From contig NZ_JAHOOZ010000001.1 in assembly GCF_019075875.1 (NCBI RefSeq), positions 4,216,001 through 4,280,000 of the forward strand: a stretch of DNA of 64,000 bases, read 5' to 3'. A program made the position numbers and the translations under genes. Source of the stretch: Novosphingobium sp. G106. GTDB lineage: Bacteria; Pseudomonadota; Alphaproteobacteria; Sphingomonadales; Sphingomonadaceae. Shown piece by piece: positions 1 through 9,151 of this stretch (position 1 is its first letter; each line of letters begins with the position of its first letter). The notes under the pieces were generated by a model. The model saw only the letters and a list, made by a program, of their open reading frames with translations. It was not told the origin of the DNA and did no database searches.

Positions 1-899
<899 letters not shown>

Positions 900-903
<4 letters not shown>

Positions 904-1331
904 GATACGGTCTCGGGCGCGCGCTGCGCTACTTCGGCCAGCCGGGTCAGCGACACTTGCGCCAGGGCGCCGCGCAGCGCCTCGTTCACCAGCGGCCAAT
1001 GCGGCCGGACCATGCAGGACGATTCCAGCGTGCAGTCGTGCCGGCCATGCTCGACGCAGGCGGTCAGCGCGATGGGGCCTTCGACGGCTTCGACGATGTC
1101 CGCCAACGTGATCGCCGCCGCCGGCCGCGCGAGCTTGAGCCCGCCGCCGACACCGCGCGACGAGCGCAGCAGCCCCGCCGCGGTCAGCCGGCTGACCAGC
1201 TTCTGCACGGTCGGCGCCGGGACACCCGTCTCCTCGGCGAGCTGGGTCGCCGAAACGCGCGCACCGCCACAGTGCCGCGCAGCGGCGGCCATGGTGACGA
1301 CGGCATAGTCTGCCATGCTCGAAAGTCGCAT
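900..1331 (-). CDS. Rrf2 family regulator of the suf operon
   Basis: A 143-residue Rrf2/IscR-type transcription factor. Residues 1-70 form the winged helix ([19 protein letters not shown] is the recognition region). C92, C100 and C106 correspond in position to the three cluster-ligating cysteines of IscR (C92, C98, C104), with slightly different spacing, so an Fe-S cluster is likely but not shown. It is the first gene of the suf operon and overlaps sufB by 4 bp, which fits the SUF-system regulator subfamily. It probably senses Fe-S status and regulates its own operon. A separate leader with a terminator hairpin lies about 120-230 bp upstream on the same strand. Confidence 0.92.
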
Positions 1332-1452
1332 TTGAGAACCGTTCGCAAAATCGGAGTGATTCGTTCCGGTTTCACCTAAGAGCGGTTCGGTCGCATTTCA
1401 ACCGCTGCTTCGCAGCATTCCGTGGTTCAGCGGCGGTCTATCTGCTGCGGAC

Positions 1453-1489
1453 AAAAAAGAGGCGGCCTTCGGATGATCCGGAGGCCGCC
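1453..1489 (-). terminator. Rho-independent terminator upstream of the rrf2-suf operon
   Basis: Two 13-base arms (1461-1473 and 1477-1489, one mismatch) flank a 3-base loop. On the minus strand the hairpin is followed by a run of six T (A-run at 1453-1458 on the plus strand). The strand follows from the position of the T-run. No minus-strand gene lies upstream that needs ending here, because pyrD is on the plus strand, so it must end a short leader or a small RNA. Confidence 0.8.
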
Positions 1490-1600
1490 GCAAAGTCGAG
1501 AACTCGCTGCAAATGCTACGAGCCCTTCGGGTCGCAGGGGTCGGATATGCCTGGCCTCCAACAAAAAATTGTACAAATGCGACACACTTCAACGGCTCAC
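1453..1600 (-). promoter_or_regulatory. Candidate attenuator leader or small RNA gene
   Basis: This lies in the 353-bp gene-free stretch between the Rrf2 gene and pyrD. Reading the minus strand, GGAGGCC at about 1559-1553 is complementary to GGCCTCC in the first arm of the terminator hairpin, so the two pairings are mutually exclusive. That is the architecture of a terminator/antiterminator leader; an autonomous small RNA ending at the terminator is the alternative. No convincing promoter was found, and the short frames inside start at non-ATG codons. The rest of the stretch (1332-1452 and 1601-1684) shows no further recognisable element. Confidence 0.35.
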
Positions 1601-1684
1601 CTCGTATTTACACTATATTGTGTTCGATATGGCCAATGGGCAACACATTGAGCTTTGCCTGTCGCAGGCGCTAAGGGCGCGAGG

Positions 1685-2728
1685 ATGGTCTATTCGCTCC
1701 TGCGCCCCGCCCTGTTCCGACTCGACGCCGAGCAAGCACACGGCCTTGCCTTGAACGCGCTGAAGCTGATGCCCGGCAGGCGCCACGCCCAACCGGGCGG
1801 CCCGCTGGCGGTGACGGTGGCCGGCATTGCGTTCCCCAACCCACTCGGCATGGCGGCTGGCTTCGACAAGGACGGGGAAGTGCCCGACGCGCTGCTCGGC
1901 CTGGGCTTTGGCTTCGCCGAGGCCGGCTCGATCACGCCGCTGCCGCAGGCGGGCAACCCGCGCCCGCGGCTGTTCCGCCTTGTCGAGGACCGCGCGGTGA
2001 TCAATCGCATGGGCTTCAACAACCGCGGCGGGGCCGAAGCCGTAGAGCGACTGCGCGCACGCAATGGCAAACCGGGCGTCGTCGGCATCAACATCGGCGC
2101 CAACAAGGACTCGGCCGACCGCATCGCCGACTATGCCCTGATGACGCGGCTGTTGGCCCCCTTCGCTTCCTATCTGGCGGTCAACATCAGCAGCCCGAAC
2201 ACCCCGGGCCTGCGTGCGCTGCAGGACGAATCGGCGCTTACCGCGCTGCTCGACGCAGTGCTGGAAGCGCGCGGCTCCTACGGCCCACCGATCTTCCTCA
2301 AAGTCGCACCCGATCTCGAGCCCGCCGACATCGACGCCATCGCCCGCATCGCTATCGACAAGGGCTTGGGTGCGCTGATGGTCTCGAACACGACGATCTC
2401 GCGTCCCCAAGGTTCTCTGGCGTTGACCTCACGCCATGCCGGCGAGGCTGGCGGACTGTCGGGTGCGCCTTTGCGCGAGCTGGCGCAGCAGCGCCTGCGC
2501 GACTTCCGCAAGGCAACCGGCGGCGCGGTTCCCCTGGTCGGCGTTGGCGGCATCGCCAGCGCCGAGGATGCCTGGGCGCGCATCCGCGCCGGGGCGAGCC
2601 TGGTCCAGCTCTACAGCGCCATGGTCTATGAGGGACCGGGCATTGCGCGGAAGATCACGCGAGGGCTTGAGGAACTGATGAAAAAGGACGGATTCACGTC
2701 GATTGCAGAGGCGGTCGGAAGCGAATAG
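1685..2728 (+). CDS. pyrD: Dihydroorotate dehydrogenase (quinone), class 2
   Basis: A 347-residue FMN enzyme that oxidises dihydroorotate to orotate with quinone as acceptor, in pyrimidine synthesis at the inner membrane. The N-terminal helix region typical of class 2 enzymes is present (residues 1-45), followed by the barrel with GMAAGFDKDGE, NRMGFNNRG, the conserved SSPNTPGLR segment, KVAPDL, SNTTISRP and the phosphate-binding GVGGIASAEDA near the C-terminus. The ATG at 1685 was chosen over an in-frame upstream start at 1655 because family proteins begin close to this point. It is followed 11 bp later by the gamma-glutamyltransferase gene. Confidence 0.96.
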   Translation: MVYSLLRPALFRLDAEQAHGLALNALKLMPGRRHAQPGGPLAVTVAGIAFPNPLGMAAGFDKDGEVPDALLGLGFGFAEAGSITPLPQAGNPRPRLFRLVEDRAVINRMGFNNRGGAEAVERLRARNGKPGVVGINIGANKDSADRIADYALMTRLLAPFASYLAVNISSPNTPGLRALQDESALTALLDAVLEARGSYGPPIFLKVAPDLEPADIDAIARIAIDKGLGALMVSNTTISRPQGSLALTSRHAGEAGGLSGAPLRELAQQRLRDFRKATGGAVPLVGVGGIASAEDAWARIRAGASLVQLYSAMVYEGPGIARKITRGLEELMKKDGFTSIAEAVGSE

Positions 2729-2739
2729 CATCGGGCGCG

Positions 2740-4458
2740 ATGCTGCGCTCCCTCCTCGCTCCGCTTGCCGCCGGCCTGCTTCTCGCCGGCTGCGCCACCG
2801 CCCCCAAATCCGTCTCGACTGCACCGAACAGTAGCGCCTTCGCGCATGGCATGGTCAGCGCCGCCGATCCGCGCGCAGCCGATGCCGGGGCCGAGATGCT
2901 TCACGCGGGCGGCAGCGCGACAGACGCGGCGCTCGCCATGCTGCTGGCGCTCAACGTCGTCGAGCCGCAAAGCTCGGGCGTCGGCGGTGGCGGTTTCATG
3001 GTGCTCGATGACGGCAAGGGCCACGTCGAAACGCTCGACGGCCGCGAAGCAGCGCCCAAGGCGGCGACGCCCGAATGGTTCAAGATGAACGGCCAGTACC
3101 TCTCGGTACCCCAGGCCATCCCCGGCGGGCTCAGCGTCGGCGTTCCCGGCAATGTCGCGCTGATGGCGCAGGCGCACGAGCGCTATGGCAAGCTGCCGTG
3201 GAAACAGCTGTTCGGCCCCGCGATCAAGCTTGCGCGCGACGGTTTCGCGGTGACGCCACGGATGCGCCAGTTCCTCGACCGGGCGCGCGGCACGGCCGGG
3301 CTGACCGCCGACGGCCGCGCGCTCTATTTCGGCGCCGACGGCGAGCCGCTGCCTGTCGGCACCACAATCCGCAACCCCGCCCTCGCCGCCTTCCTCGAAA
3401 AGCTCGCCGCGGGCGGCCCGAAAGTGTTCTATTCGGGCGCCAATGCCGCGGCGATCGCCGAGACGGTGTCGAAGTCGCCGCGCAACCCGGCGCCGATGAC
3501 CGCGAGCGATCTTGGCGCCTACCACGCCAAGTGGCGCGCGCCGGTCTGCGCGCCCTACCGCGCCTACAGGATCTGCGGCATGGGTCCGCCCGCCTCGGGC
3601 GCGACTACCGTCTCGGGCGTGCTCGGCGTGCTCGAACGCTTCGACATGACTGCGCTGGGCAAGGATTCGCCCGTCGCCTGGCACCTGATCGCCGAGGCCG
3701 AGCGGCTGGTCTATGCCGACCGCGACCGCTACCTTGCGGACAGCGACTTCGTCTCGGTTCCCGTCGCCGGCCTCGTCGCGCCCGACTATCTCGCTGCCCG
3801 CTCGCAGCTCATCGCGCCCGACAGGACCCTGCCCGCCGCCACGCCCGGCACGCCTCCCGGCGCCCAGGTCGCCCAGGCCGATACGCTGACCCCCGACGTG
3901 CCCTCGACCACTCATTTCGTCGCGGTCGACCGCAGCGGCCAGGCGGTGACCCAGACTTCGACCGTCGAAAGCAGCTTCGGCTCGGGCCTGATGGTCAGCG
4001 GCTACTACCTCAACAACGAGCTGACCGATTTCAGCCTCGTGCCCGACCGCGACGGCAAGCCCGTGGCCAACCGGGTCGAGCCCGGCAAGCGCCCGCGCAG
4101 CTCGATGGCGCCGACCCTGGTCTACGGCCCCGACGGCAAGCTGAGACTGGCGGTCGGAGCCGCCGGTGGTGCAACGATCCCGGCACAGGTGCTGCGCGTG
4201 ATCATCGGCGTGATCGACTGGAAGCTCTCGGTGCAGGACGCGATTGCGCTGCCGGTGATCTATGCCCCGGGCGGCACGACCGTGTCGGTCGACAAGGGCG
4301 GCGCACTGGAGGCGATGATCCCGGCGCTGAAAGCCCTCGGCCACGACGATATCGTCGTGCGCGAGCTGCCGCTGAAAGCCAATGCCGTCGAAGTGGTGAA
4401 CGGCGAACTGCACGGCGGCACCGATCCGCACACCGAAGGGGTTGCCAGATCGGACTAG
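2740..4458 (+). CDS. ggt: Gamma-glutamyltransferase, lipoprotein-like export signal
   Basis: A 572-residue Ntn hydrolase that transfers or hydrolyses the gamma-glutamyl group of glutathione and related compounds outside the cytoplasm. The precursor starts with a hydrophobic signal ending in LLAGC (C18), a lipobox, so the protein is probably membrane anchored. The autocleavage site is at PSTTHF: T390 is predicted to become the N-terminal nucleophile of the small subunit, as T391 is in E. coli Ggt. Other family motifs are the N-terminal GGSATDAA, SGVGGGGFM, and in the small subunit SSFGSG and RPRSSMAPT. Length is normal. It sits between pyrD and the acyl-CoA synthetase with short gaps. Confidence 0.95.
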   Translation: MLRSLLAPLAAGLLLAGCATAPKSVSTAPNSSAFAHGMVSAADPRAADAGAEMLHAGGSATDAALAMLLALNVVEPQSSGVGGGGFMVLDDGKGHVETLDGREAAPKAATPEWFKMNGQYLSVPQAIPGGLSVGVPGNVALMAQAHERYGKLPWKQLFGPAIKLARDGFAVTPRMRQFLDRARGTAGLTADGRALYFGADGEPLPVGTTIRNPALAAFLEKLAAGGPKVFYSGANAAAIAETVSKSPRNPAPMTASDLGAYHAKWRAPVCAPYRAYRICGMGPPASGATTVSGVLGVLERFDMTALGKDSPVAWHLIAEAERLVYADRDRYLADSDFVSVPVAGLVAPDYLAARSQLIAPDRTLPAATPGTPPGAQVAQADTLTPDVPSTTHFVAVDRSGQAVTQTSTVESSFGSGLMVSGYYLNNELTDFSLVPDRDGKPVANRVEPGKRPRSSMAPTLVYGPDGKLRLAVGAAGGATIPAQVLRVIIGVIDWKLSVQDAIALPVIYAPGGTTVSVDKGGALEAMIPALKALGHDDIVVRELPLKANAVEVVNGELHGGTDPHTEGVARSD

Positions 4459-4540
4459 TTTCCACCGGTAATGGCGGTACTATTCTGAACGATCTTGCGT
4501 TAGGACCGGGCGCAAGGACGGGCGAGAGGGCAGCAACCGC

Positions 4541-6343
4541 GTGAAGTTTTCCGATTTCGACGCCAGCCGCAATCTCGTCGAGCTGTTCTTCCTGCGCGCG
4601 GACGAGTTCGGCGAGAAGCCGATGCTCTGGGCCAAGCGAGACGGGGCCTGGCGATCGATCAGCTGGGCCGAGGCCGCGCGTCGCGTCTGCCTGATCGCGG
4701 AAAGGCTGCGCGCGCTAGGGCTCGTCCAGGGCGACCGCGTGCTGCTCGTGTCCGAGAACCGCCCCGAATGGTGCCTGGCCGATCTCGCGATCATGGCCGC
4801 GGGCTGCGTCACCGTCCCTGCCTATACGACCAATACCGAGCGCGATCATCTGCATGTGCTGGAAAACTCGGGCGCTCGTGCGGTCATCGTCTCCGACGCC
4901 AAGCTGGCCAAGCCGCTGCTGCCCGCCGTGCTGCGCTCGGACAACGTCAAGCACGTCATTGCGATCGAGCCGCTGCGCAACAACCAGGCCGGTGCGGTCG
5001 CGATGCACGACTGGTCCAGCCTGCTGGCGGGCGATGCCGCTGCCGCGCGCGCGGCGGTCGACGCGCGCATAGCCGGGGTCGGCCGCGAGGACCTCGCCTG
5101 CATCATCTACACCAGCGGCACCGGCGGCGCACCGCGCGGGGTGATGCAGCACCACGGCGCGATCCTTTGCAACGTCGGCGGCTGCGCCGAGATCCTGAGC
5201 GAGGACTTCGGCTGGGACGACGAGGTCTTCCTCTCGTTCCTGCCGCTGAGCCACGCCTACGAGCACACTGGCGGCCAGTTCCTGCCCATCGGCATGGGCG
5301 CGCAGATCTACTACGCCGAGGGGCTCGAGAAGCTTTCGGCCAATATCGAGGAGGTGCGCCCGACGATCATGATCGTGGTGCCGCGGCTGTTCGAAGTGCT
5401 GCGCGCGCGGATCATCAAGCAGGTGGAAAAGCAGGGCCGCCTCGCCAACTACCTGATGGACCGGGCGCTCCTGCTGGGCGAGCGCAAGGCCGAGGGCAAG
5501 CAGCGGCTGATCGACCAGCCGATGAACCTGATCCTCGAACGCACGCTGCGCCCGAAGATCCGCGCGCGCTTCGGCGGGCGAATGAAAGCATTGGTCTCGG
5601 GCGGCGCGCCGCTGAATCCGGACATCGGCGTATTCTTCGACGCGATGGGTCTGACGCTGCTCCAGGGCTACGGCCAGACCGAAGCAGGGCCTGTAGTCAG
5701 TTGCAACCGCCCCAAGGCCGGCCTCAAGATGGACACCGTCGGCCCGCCGCTGCGCGGGGTCGAGGTGAAGATCGCCGAGGACGGCGAGATCCTGCTGCGC
5801 GGCGAGCTCGTCATGCACGGCTATTGGCGCAACGAAGCCGAAACCGAGCGCGTGCTGCACGATGGCTGGCTCTCCACCGGCGACGTCGGCCATCTCGATG
5901 ACCGGGGCCGCATCGTCATCACCGATCGCAAGAAGGACATGATCGTCAACGACAAGGGCGACAACGTCTCGCCGCAGAAGGTCGAAGGCATGCTGACGCT
6001 GCAGCCCGAGATCGCCCAGGCCATGGTGGCGGGCGACAAGCGGCCCTATCTCGTCGGCCTGATCGTGCCCGATGCCGAATGGGCCCTCGCCTGGGCACGC
6101 GCGCAGGACGAGAAGTTCGACATGAAGGCGCTGCAGGACCTGCCCGCCTTCCGCACCGCGGTGCGCGATGCAATCGACCGGGTGAACCGCGATCTCTCGG
6201 TGATCGAGAAGGTCCGCCAGTTCTGCTTTGCCGACGAGGCCTTCTCGATCGACAACGAGGAAATGACGCCGAGCCTGAAGATCAAGCGGCACAAGATCCG
6301 CGACCGCTACGGCGCGCGACTGGACGGGCTGTACAAGGCTTGA
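4541..6343 (+). CDS. Long-chain acyl-CoA synthetase (AMP-forming)
   Basis: A 600-residue adenylate-forming enzyme that activates fatty acids to acyl-CoA. The AMP-binding signature IIYTSGTGGAPRGVMQHH is near residue 190, followed by PLSHAYEHTGG, the GYGQTEAGP motif and the hinge STGDVGHLDDRGRIVITDRKKD. The insertion with LYE-like helices places it with the bacterial FAA1/FadD15 long-chain group rather than E. coli FadD. Translation starts at GTG 4541, the first codon giving the family N-terminus. The downstream membrane gene starts inside its stop codon (TTGA), so the two are co-translated. Confidence 0.93.
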   Translation: MKFSDFDASRNLVELFFLRADEFGEKPMLWAKRDGAWRSISWAEAARRVCLIAERLRALGLVQGDRVLLVSENRPEWCLADLAIMAAGCVTVPAYTTNTERDHLHVLENSGARAVIVSDAKLAKPLLPAVLRSDNVKHVIAIEPLRNNQAGAVAMHDWSSLLAGDAAAARAAVDARIAGVGREDLACIIYTSGTGGAPRGVMQHHGAILCNVGGCAEILSEDFGWDDEVFLSFLPLSHAYEHTGGQFLPIGMGAQIYYAEGLEKLSANIEEVRPTIMIVVPRLFEVLRARIIKQVEKQGRLANYLMDRALLLGERKAEGKQRLIDQPMNLILERTLRPKIRARFGGRMKALVSGGAPLNPDIGVFFDAMGLTLLQGYGQTEAGPVVSCNRPKAGLKMDTVGPPLRGVEVKIAEDGEILLRGELVMHGYWRNEAETERVLHDGWLSTGDVGHLDDRGRIVITDRKKDMIVNDKGDNVSPQKVEGMLTLQPEIAQAMVAGDKRPYLVGLIVPDAEWALAWARAQDEKFDMKALQDLPAFRTAVRDAIDRVNRDLSVIEKVRQFCFADEAFSIDNEEMTPSLKIKRHKIRDRYGARLDGLYKA

Positions 6344-6978
6344 CCTCGCGATTGCGGCTGCCCGGCGCACTCTGGCTGCTCGCTGGCCTGCTTTACCTGA
6401 CATCCGAAGCGATCGCCGCTTCGGCCTTCGTCGGATACAGCTACGCGAACAACTACATCAGCGACCTCGGCGTGCCTTACGCCCTGACCGACGGCACGGT
6501 CTCACCCCTCGCATGGGTGATGAACTTTGGCGGGTTCATCCTCGATGCCCTGCTTTACGGTGCGGCGGCGATCGCGGCGATGGGCCTCCAACGCCCGCAC
6601 CGACGGAGGGCCACGGCTTTCGTGGTATTTGCATTGATCCACTCGGTCGGCTCGATATTGGTCGGCACCGTCCATAGCGGTCCGCGCGAGATCGCTGCCG
6701 GGACGCACGACATTCATGTCTTAGGCGCGGCGATGGCAATTATCGGCGGCAACGCCGCGTCGATAACCGCGAGCCGTTTCGATGCGTCGGCGGCCTACCG
6801 GCGCGCAAGCCTGTTCCTGGGACTGGTCGGATTGGCCAGCCTGGTCATGCTCGAAGCCAATCGGATTACAGGCACGCCGATCCTTGCCGACGGCCTGTTC
6901 GAGCGAGGCAGCGTCTATGCGATTACGGCCTGGGAAATCCTGACGGGCCTGACGCTGCTGTTCAGCAAGCGCGATTGA
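6340..6978 (+). CDS. DUF998-type membrane protein
   Basis: About 212 residues with six predicted hydrophobic segments (for example ALWLLAGLLYLTSEAIAAS, LDALLYGAAAIAAMGL, SLFLGLVGLASLVMLEA), so an inner-membrane protein. The overall pattern, with YSYANNYISDLGVP after the first helix, resembles the DUF998 family, whose function is unknown. The TTG start at 6340 overlaps the TGA of the acyl-CoA synthetase gene; no ATG lies near the expected N-terminus, so the start relies on coupling. Co-transcription with the synthetase suggests but does not show a lipid-related role. Confidence 0.75.
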   Translation: MTSRLRLPGALWLLAGLLYLTSEAIAASAFVGYSYANNYISDLGVPYALTDGTVSPLAWVMNFGGFILDALLYGAAAIAAMGLQRPHRRRATAFVVFALIHSVGSILVGTVHSGPREIAAGTHDIHVLGAAMAIIGGNAASITASRFDASAAYRRASLFLGLVGLASLVMLEANRITGTPILADGLFERGSVYAITAWEILTGLTLLFSKRD

Positions 6979-7015
6979 CTGAAGCACGAGGGCCGAAGCC
7001 CTCGCCCCGCCTAAT

Positions 7016-7543
7016 TCAAGCCGCTTCCTTCTCGATCCACTCGGGGAAGAAGCAGGGCTCGCGGGTCGACCAGCCGGGCGCAGTAGCCGCGGCTTCGCTG
7101 ATCGAGTGGAGCAGCTTCTTGCGGCGGTCGGGCTTGATCTGCGGCAGCGCGGCGGCGGCGCAGAAGGCGCTGGGCAACCAGGGCCGCACGGCGGCGCCGA
7201 GCAGGCGCTCGTAGAGGAAGCGATAGGCCGAGAAGCTGGTGATGCGATCCTGGGCCAGATCGAAGCCGGTCACGCGCACGAGCTTGCCGATGAAATCGTC
7301 GAGGCCGTCGAAGCCGGTCTCTTCGGGCGCCGCGCCGCGCAGGTTCTTGAGTTCCTGGTAGGCGACGTACTGCGAACGGATCGAAGCAACCTCGGCAGCG
7401 TCGCGTGCCCAGAGCTTGAATGCATCCTGGCGGCCGAGGCCGATATCGAGGCTGCGCTTGATGTAGCGCTGCTCGCAGGCCGAGAAGCTGGCGAATTCGC
7501 GCAGCTCGTTGATCGTCAGCGAAGCCGTACCCGTGTTGCCCAT
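7016..7543 (-). CDS. Conserved-looking hypothetical protein
   Basis: A 175-residue soluble protein with no signal peptide or membrane segment and no motif I recognise. It has a helical, charged composition (CEQRYIKRSLDIGLGRQDAFKLWARDAAEV) and a tryptophan-rich C-terminus (GWSTREPCFFPEWIEKE). The start at 7543 is preferred over the in-frame start at 7594 because the upstream 17 residues are arginine/histidine-rich and look untranslated; a GGGGG run lies about 11 bases ahead of it. It is convergent with the DUF998 gene and downstream of thiSG on the same strand. Codon use matches its neighbours, so it is probably a real gene. Confidence 0.7.
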   Translation of the reverse strand: MGNTGTASLTINELREFASFSACEQRYIKRSLDIGLGRQDAFKLWARDAAEVASIRSQYVAYQELKNLRGAAPEETGFDGLDDFIGKLVRVTGFDLAQDRITSFSAYRFLYERLLGAAVRPWLPSAFCAAAALPQIKPDRRKKLLHSISEAAATAPGWSTREPCFFPEWIEKEAA

Positions 7544-7661
7544 GGCAAGATGAACCCCCGTTGCAGGCCAATGGGCCCGACAAGCAGACTTCATCAGAAC
7601 TTGGTTATTATCGGGTTAACCAACCCGCCGATTAAATGCGCAGGCTAACGGAAGCTTTTGA

Positions 7662-8672
7662 TCAGATCAGACCCGCCAGCGGGCTGGAGGGATCGGCATA
7701 TTTGCGCGTCGCCATACGACCTGCGAGATAGGCATGGCGGCCAGCCTCGACTCCCAGCTTCATCGCGCGGGCCATACGGATCGGATCCTTGGCTTCGGCA
7801 ATGGCCGTGTTCATCAGCACGCCGTCGCAGCCGAGCTCCATCGCGACCGCCGCTTCCGAAGCCGTGCCGACACCGGCATCGACCAGCACGGGCACCTTGG
7901 CGCCCTCGACGATCAGGCGCACGGTCACCTTGTTCTGGATGCCGAGGCCCGAGCCGATCGGCGCGCCGAGCGGCATGACCGCGACCGCGCCGGCTTCCTC
8001 AAGCTGCTTCGCGGCGATCGGATCGTCGACGCAATAGACCATCGGCAGGAAGCCTTCCTTGGCCAGGACCTCGGTCGCCTTCAGCGTCTCGCGCATGTCG
8101 GGATAGAGCGTGCGTGCTTCGCCCAGCACTTCCAACTTGACCAGATCCCAGCCGCCCGCCTCGCGCGCCAGGCGCAGGGTGCGGATGGCATCGTCGGCGG
8201 TGAAGCAGCCGGCGGTGTTGGGCAGATAGGTGATCTTTTTGGGATCGATGAAGTCGGTCAGCATCGGCGCCTTGGGATCGCTGACGTTGACCCGGCGCAC
8301 GGCGACGGTCACGATCTCGGCCCCCGAAGCCTCGACCGCCGCGGCGTTCTGCGCGAAGTCCTTGTACTTGCCCGTGCCGACGATCAACCGCGATCGGAAG
8401 GTACGGCCCGCGACGGTCCAGGTGTCTTCCGCAGTGGTGTCAACGTCCCCACCCCCGACGAAATGGACGATCTCGAGCACGTCGCCGTCGCCGAGCACGA
8501 CCTCGGCCAGCGAGGAGCGCGGTGCGATCTCGCCATTGCGCTCGACCGCAACCTTCTGCGGGTTGAGCTCCAGGCTCTCGACGAGCTGGGCGATCGTGGC
8601 GCCGGCGGCAATGCGGCGCGGCTCGCCGTTGACGGTCAGGGAAAGTTCCGCGGAAGTGTTTTGAACGGTCAT
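7662..8672 (-). CDS. thiG: ThiS-ThiG fusion: sulfur carrier and thiazole synthase
   Basis: A 336-residue fusion for making the thiazole half of thiamine. Residues 9-75 are a ubiquitin-like ThiS domain ending in the Gly-Gly tail (IVHFVGGG, G73-G75). The ThiG barrel starts near residue 84 ([20 protein letters not shown]). The Schiff-base lysine of ThiG fits K179 in [10 protein letters not shown], and the phosphate-binding [10 protein letters not shown] and [11 protein letters not shown] motifs are intact. In free ThiS the C-terminal glycine becomes a thiocarboxylate; here it is internal, so cleavage or an altered mechanism is needed. Such fusions are known in database annotation. No other thi genes and no TPP riboswitch were seen nearby. 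Confidence 0.93.
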   Translation of the reverse strand: MTVQNTSAELSLTVNGEPRRIAAGATIAQLVESLELNPQKVAVERNGEIAPRSSLAEVVLGDGDVLEIVHFVGGGDVDTTAEDTWTVAGRTFRSRLIVGTGKYKDFAQNAAAVEASGAEIVTVAVRRVNVSDPKAPMLTDFIDPKKITYLPNTAGCFTADDAIRTLRLAREAGGWDLVKLEVLGEARTLYPDMRETLKATEVLAKEGFLPMVYCVDDPIAAKQLEEAGAVAVMPLGAPIGSGLGIQNKVTVRLIVEGAKVPVLVDAGVGTASEAAVAMELGCDGVLMNTAIAEAKDPIRMARAMKLGVEAGRHAYLAGRMATRKYADPSSPLAGLI

Positions 8673-8691
8673 GGCCCACAGCCCTTAGCGT

Positions 8692-9063
8692 TCAGGCGGC
8701 GTGGCGCAAGTTCCGGATATGGGCCGTGGCGACCAGCGCGACGCCGGCGATCGTCAGCATGGCTTCCTTCGGGCCGTGAGGAACCAGCAGCGCGAGCGAC
8801 ATGAGCGAGATTCCGCCCGCGCCGATAAGCAGCGGCCCAGCCTGCCGGTGACGCAGCACGCCCAGCCCCAACGTGACCACACCGACGGCAATCGCCAGCG
8901 CCAGGCCGATCTCGTGGATCGCCGGCGTCAGCAGGATCTCGCCGCCGAGACCGAGCACCGAGACGAGCACGATCGAAAGCACGCAATGAAGCGCGCAGAG
9001 CCCCGAAAGGACCACGCCTACCCGGTCGAACCGGTCCCGAATCGTGAGCATGACGCGCGACAT
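8692..9063 (-). CDS. MerC domain membrane protein
   Basis: A 123-residue protein with four hydrophobic segments. The first contains a paired cysteine motif, CALHC (C23, C27), as in MerC mercuric transporters; a second conserved element of MerC is not obvious. MerC-like proteins without mer neighbours are common in proteobacteria and may handle other metals, so mercury transport should not be assumed. The gene ends 19 bp before thiSG and may be co-transcribed with it. It is divergent from the heme A synthase gene, and an inverted repeat lies in the shared upstream region. Confidence 0.82.
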   Translation of the reverse strand: MSRVMLTIRDRFDRVGVVLSGLCALHCVLSIVLVSVLGLGGEILLTPAIHEIGLALAIAVGVVTLGLGVLRHRQAGPLLIGAGGISLMSLALLVPHGPKEAMLTIAGVALVATAHIRNLRHAA

Positions 9064-9081
9064 GCCGATGATCTATGTGAT

Positions 9082-9099
9082 GTTGTATCATCTTGCAAC
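9082..9099. promoter_or_regulatory. Inverted repeat in the merC-like/ctaA divergent region
   Basis: GTTGTA and TGCAAC (5 of 6 complementary) are separated by 6 bp, 19 bp ahead of the MerC-like start. The half-site resembles the TGTTATA half of Zur operators, but the second half fits poorly. It may be a metal-regulator site; this is a weak inference from position and symmetry. Confidence 0.3.
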
Positions 9100-9151
9100 C
9101 CGAGTCGCCTCGCCGCTTGCGATTTTGTCCGGCCGGGAGCAGGACGCGGCC

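Noticed and set aside
1398..1592. 64-codon frame across the leader region upstream of rrf2
   Set aside because: TTG start, Arg/Pro-rich composition, and a terminator hairpin inside it; better explained as a leader or small RNA.
2626..4431. Long minus-strand open frame opposite ggt (601 codons)
   Set aside because: Antisense shadow frame, rich in Arg/Gly/His, no family features. The plus-strand frame is clear gamma-glutamyltransferase.
4715..6403. Long minus-strand frame opposite the acyl-CoA synthetase
   Set aside because: Shadow of the real gene; composition typical of antisense frames in GC-rich DNA.
7611..7632. Hairpin CGGGTT/AACCCG after thiSG and a TTAACC half-site
   Set aside because: No T-run and the TTAA spacing is 12 instead of 7, so neither a clear terminator nor a CtrA box.
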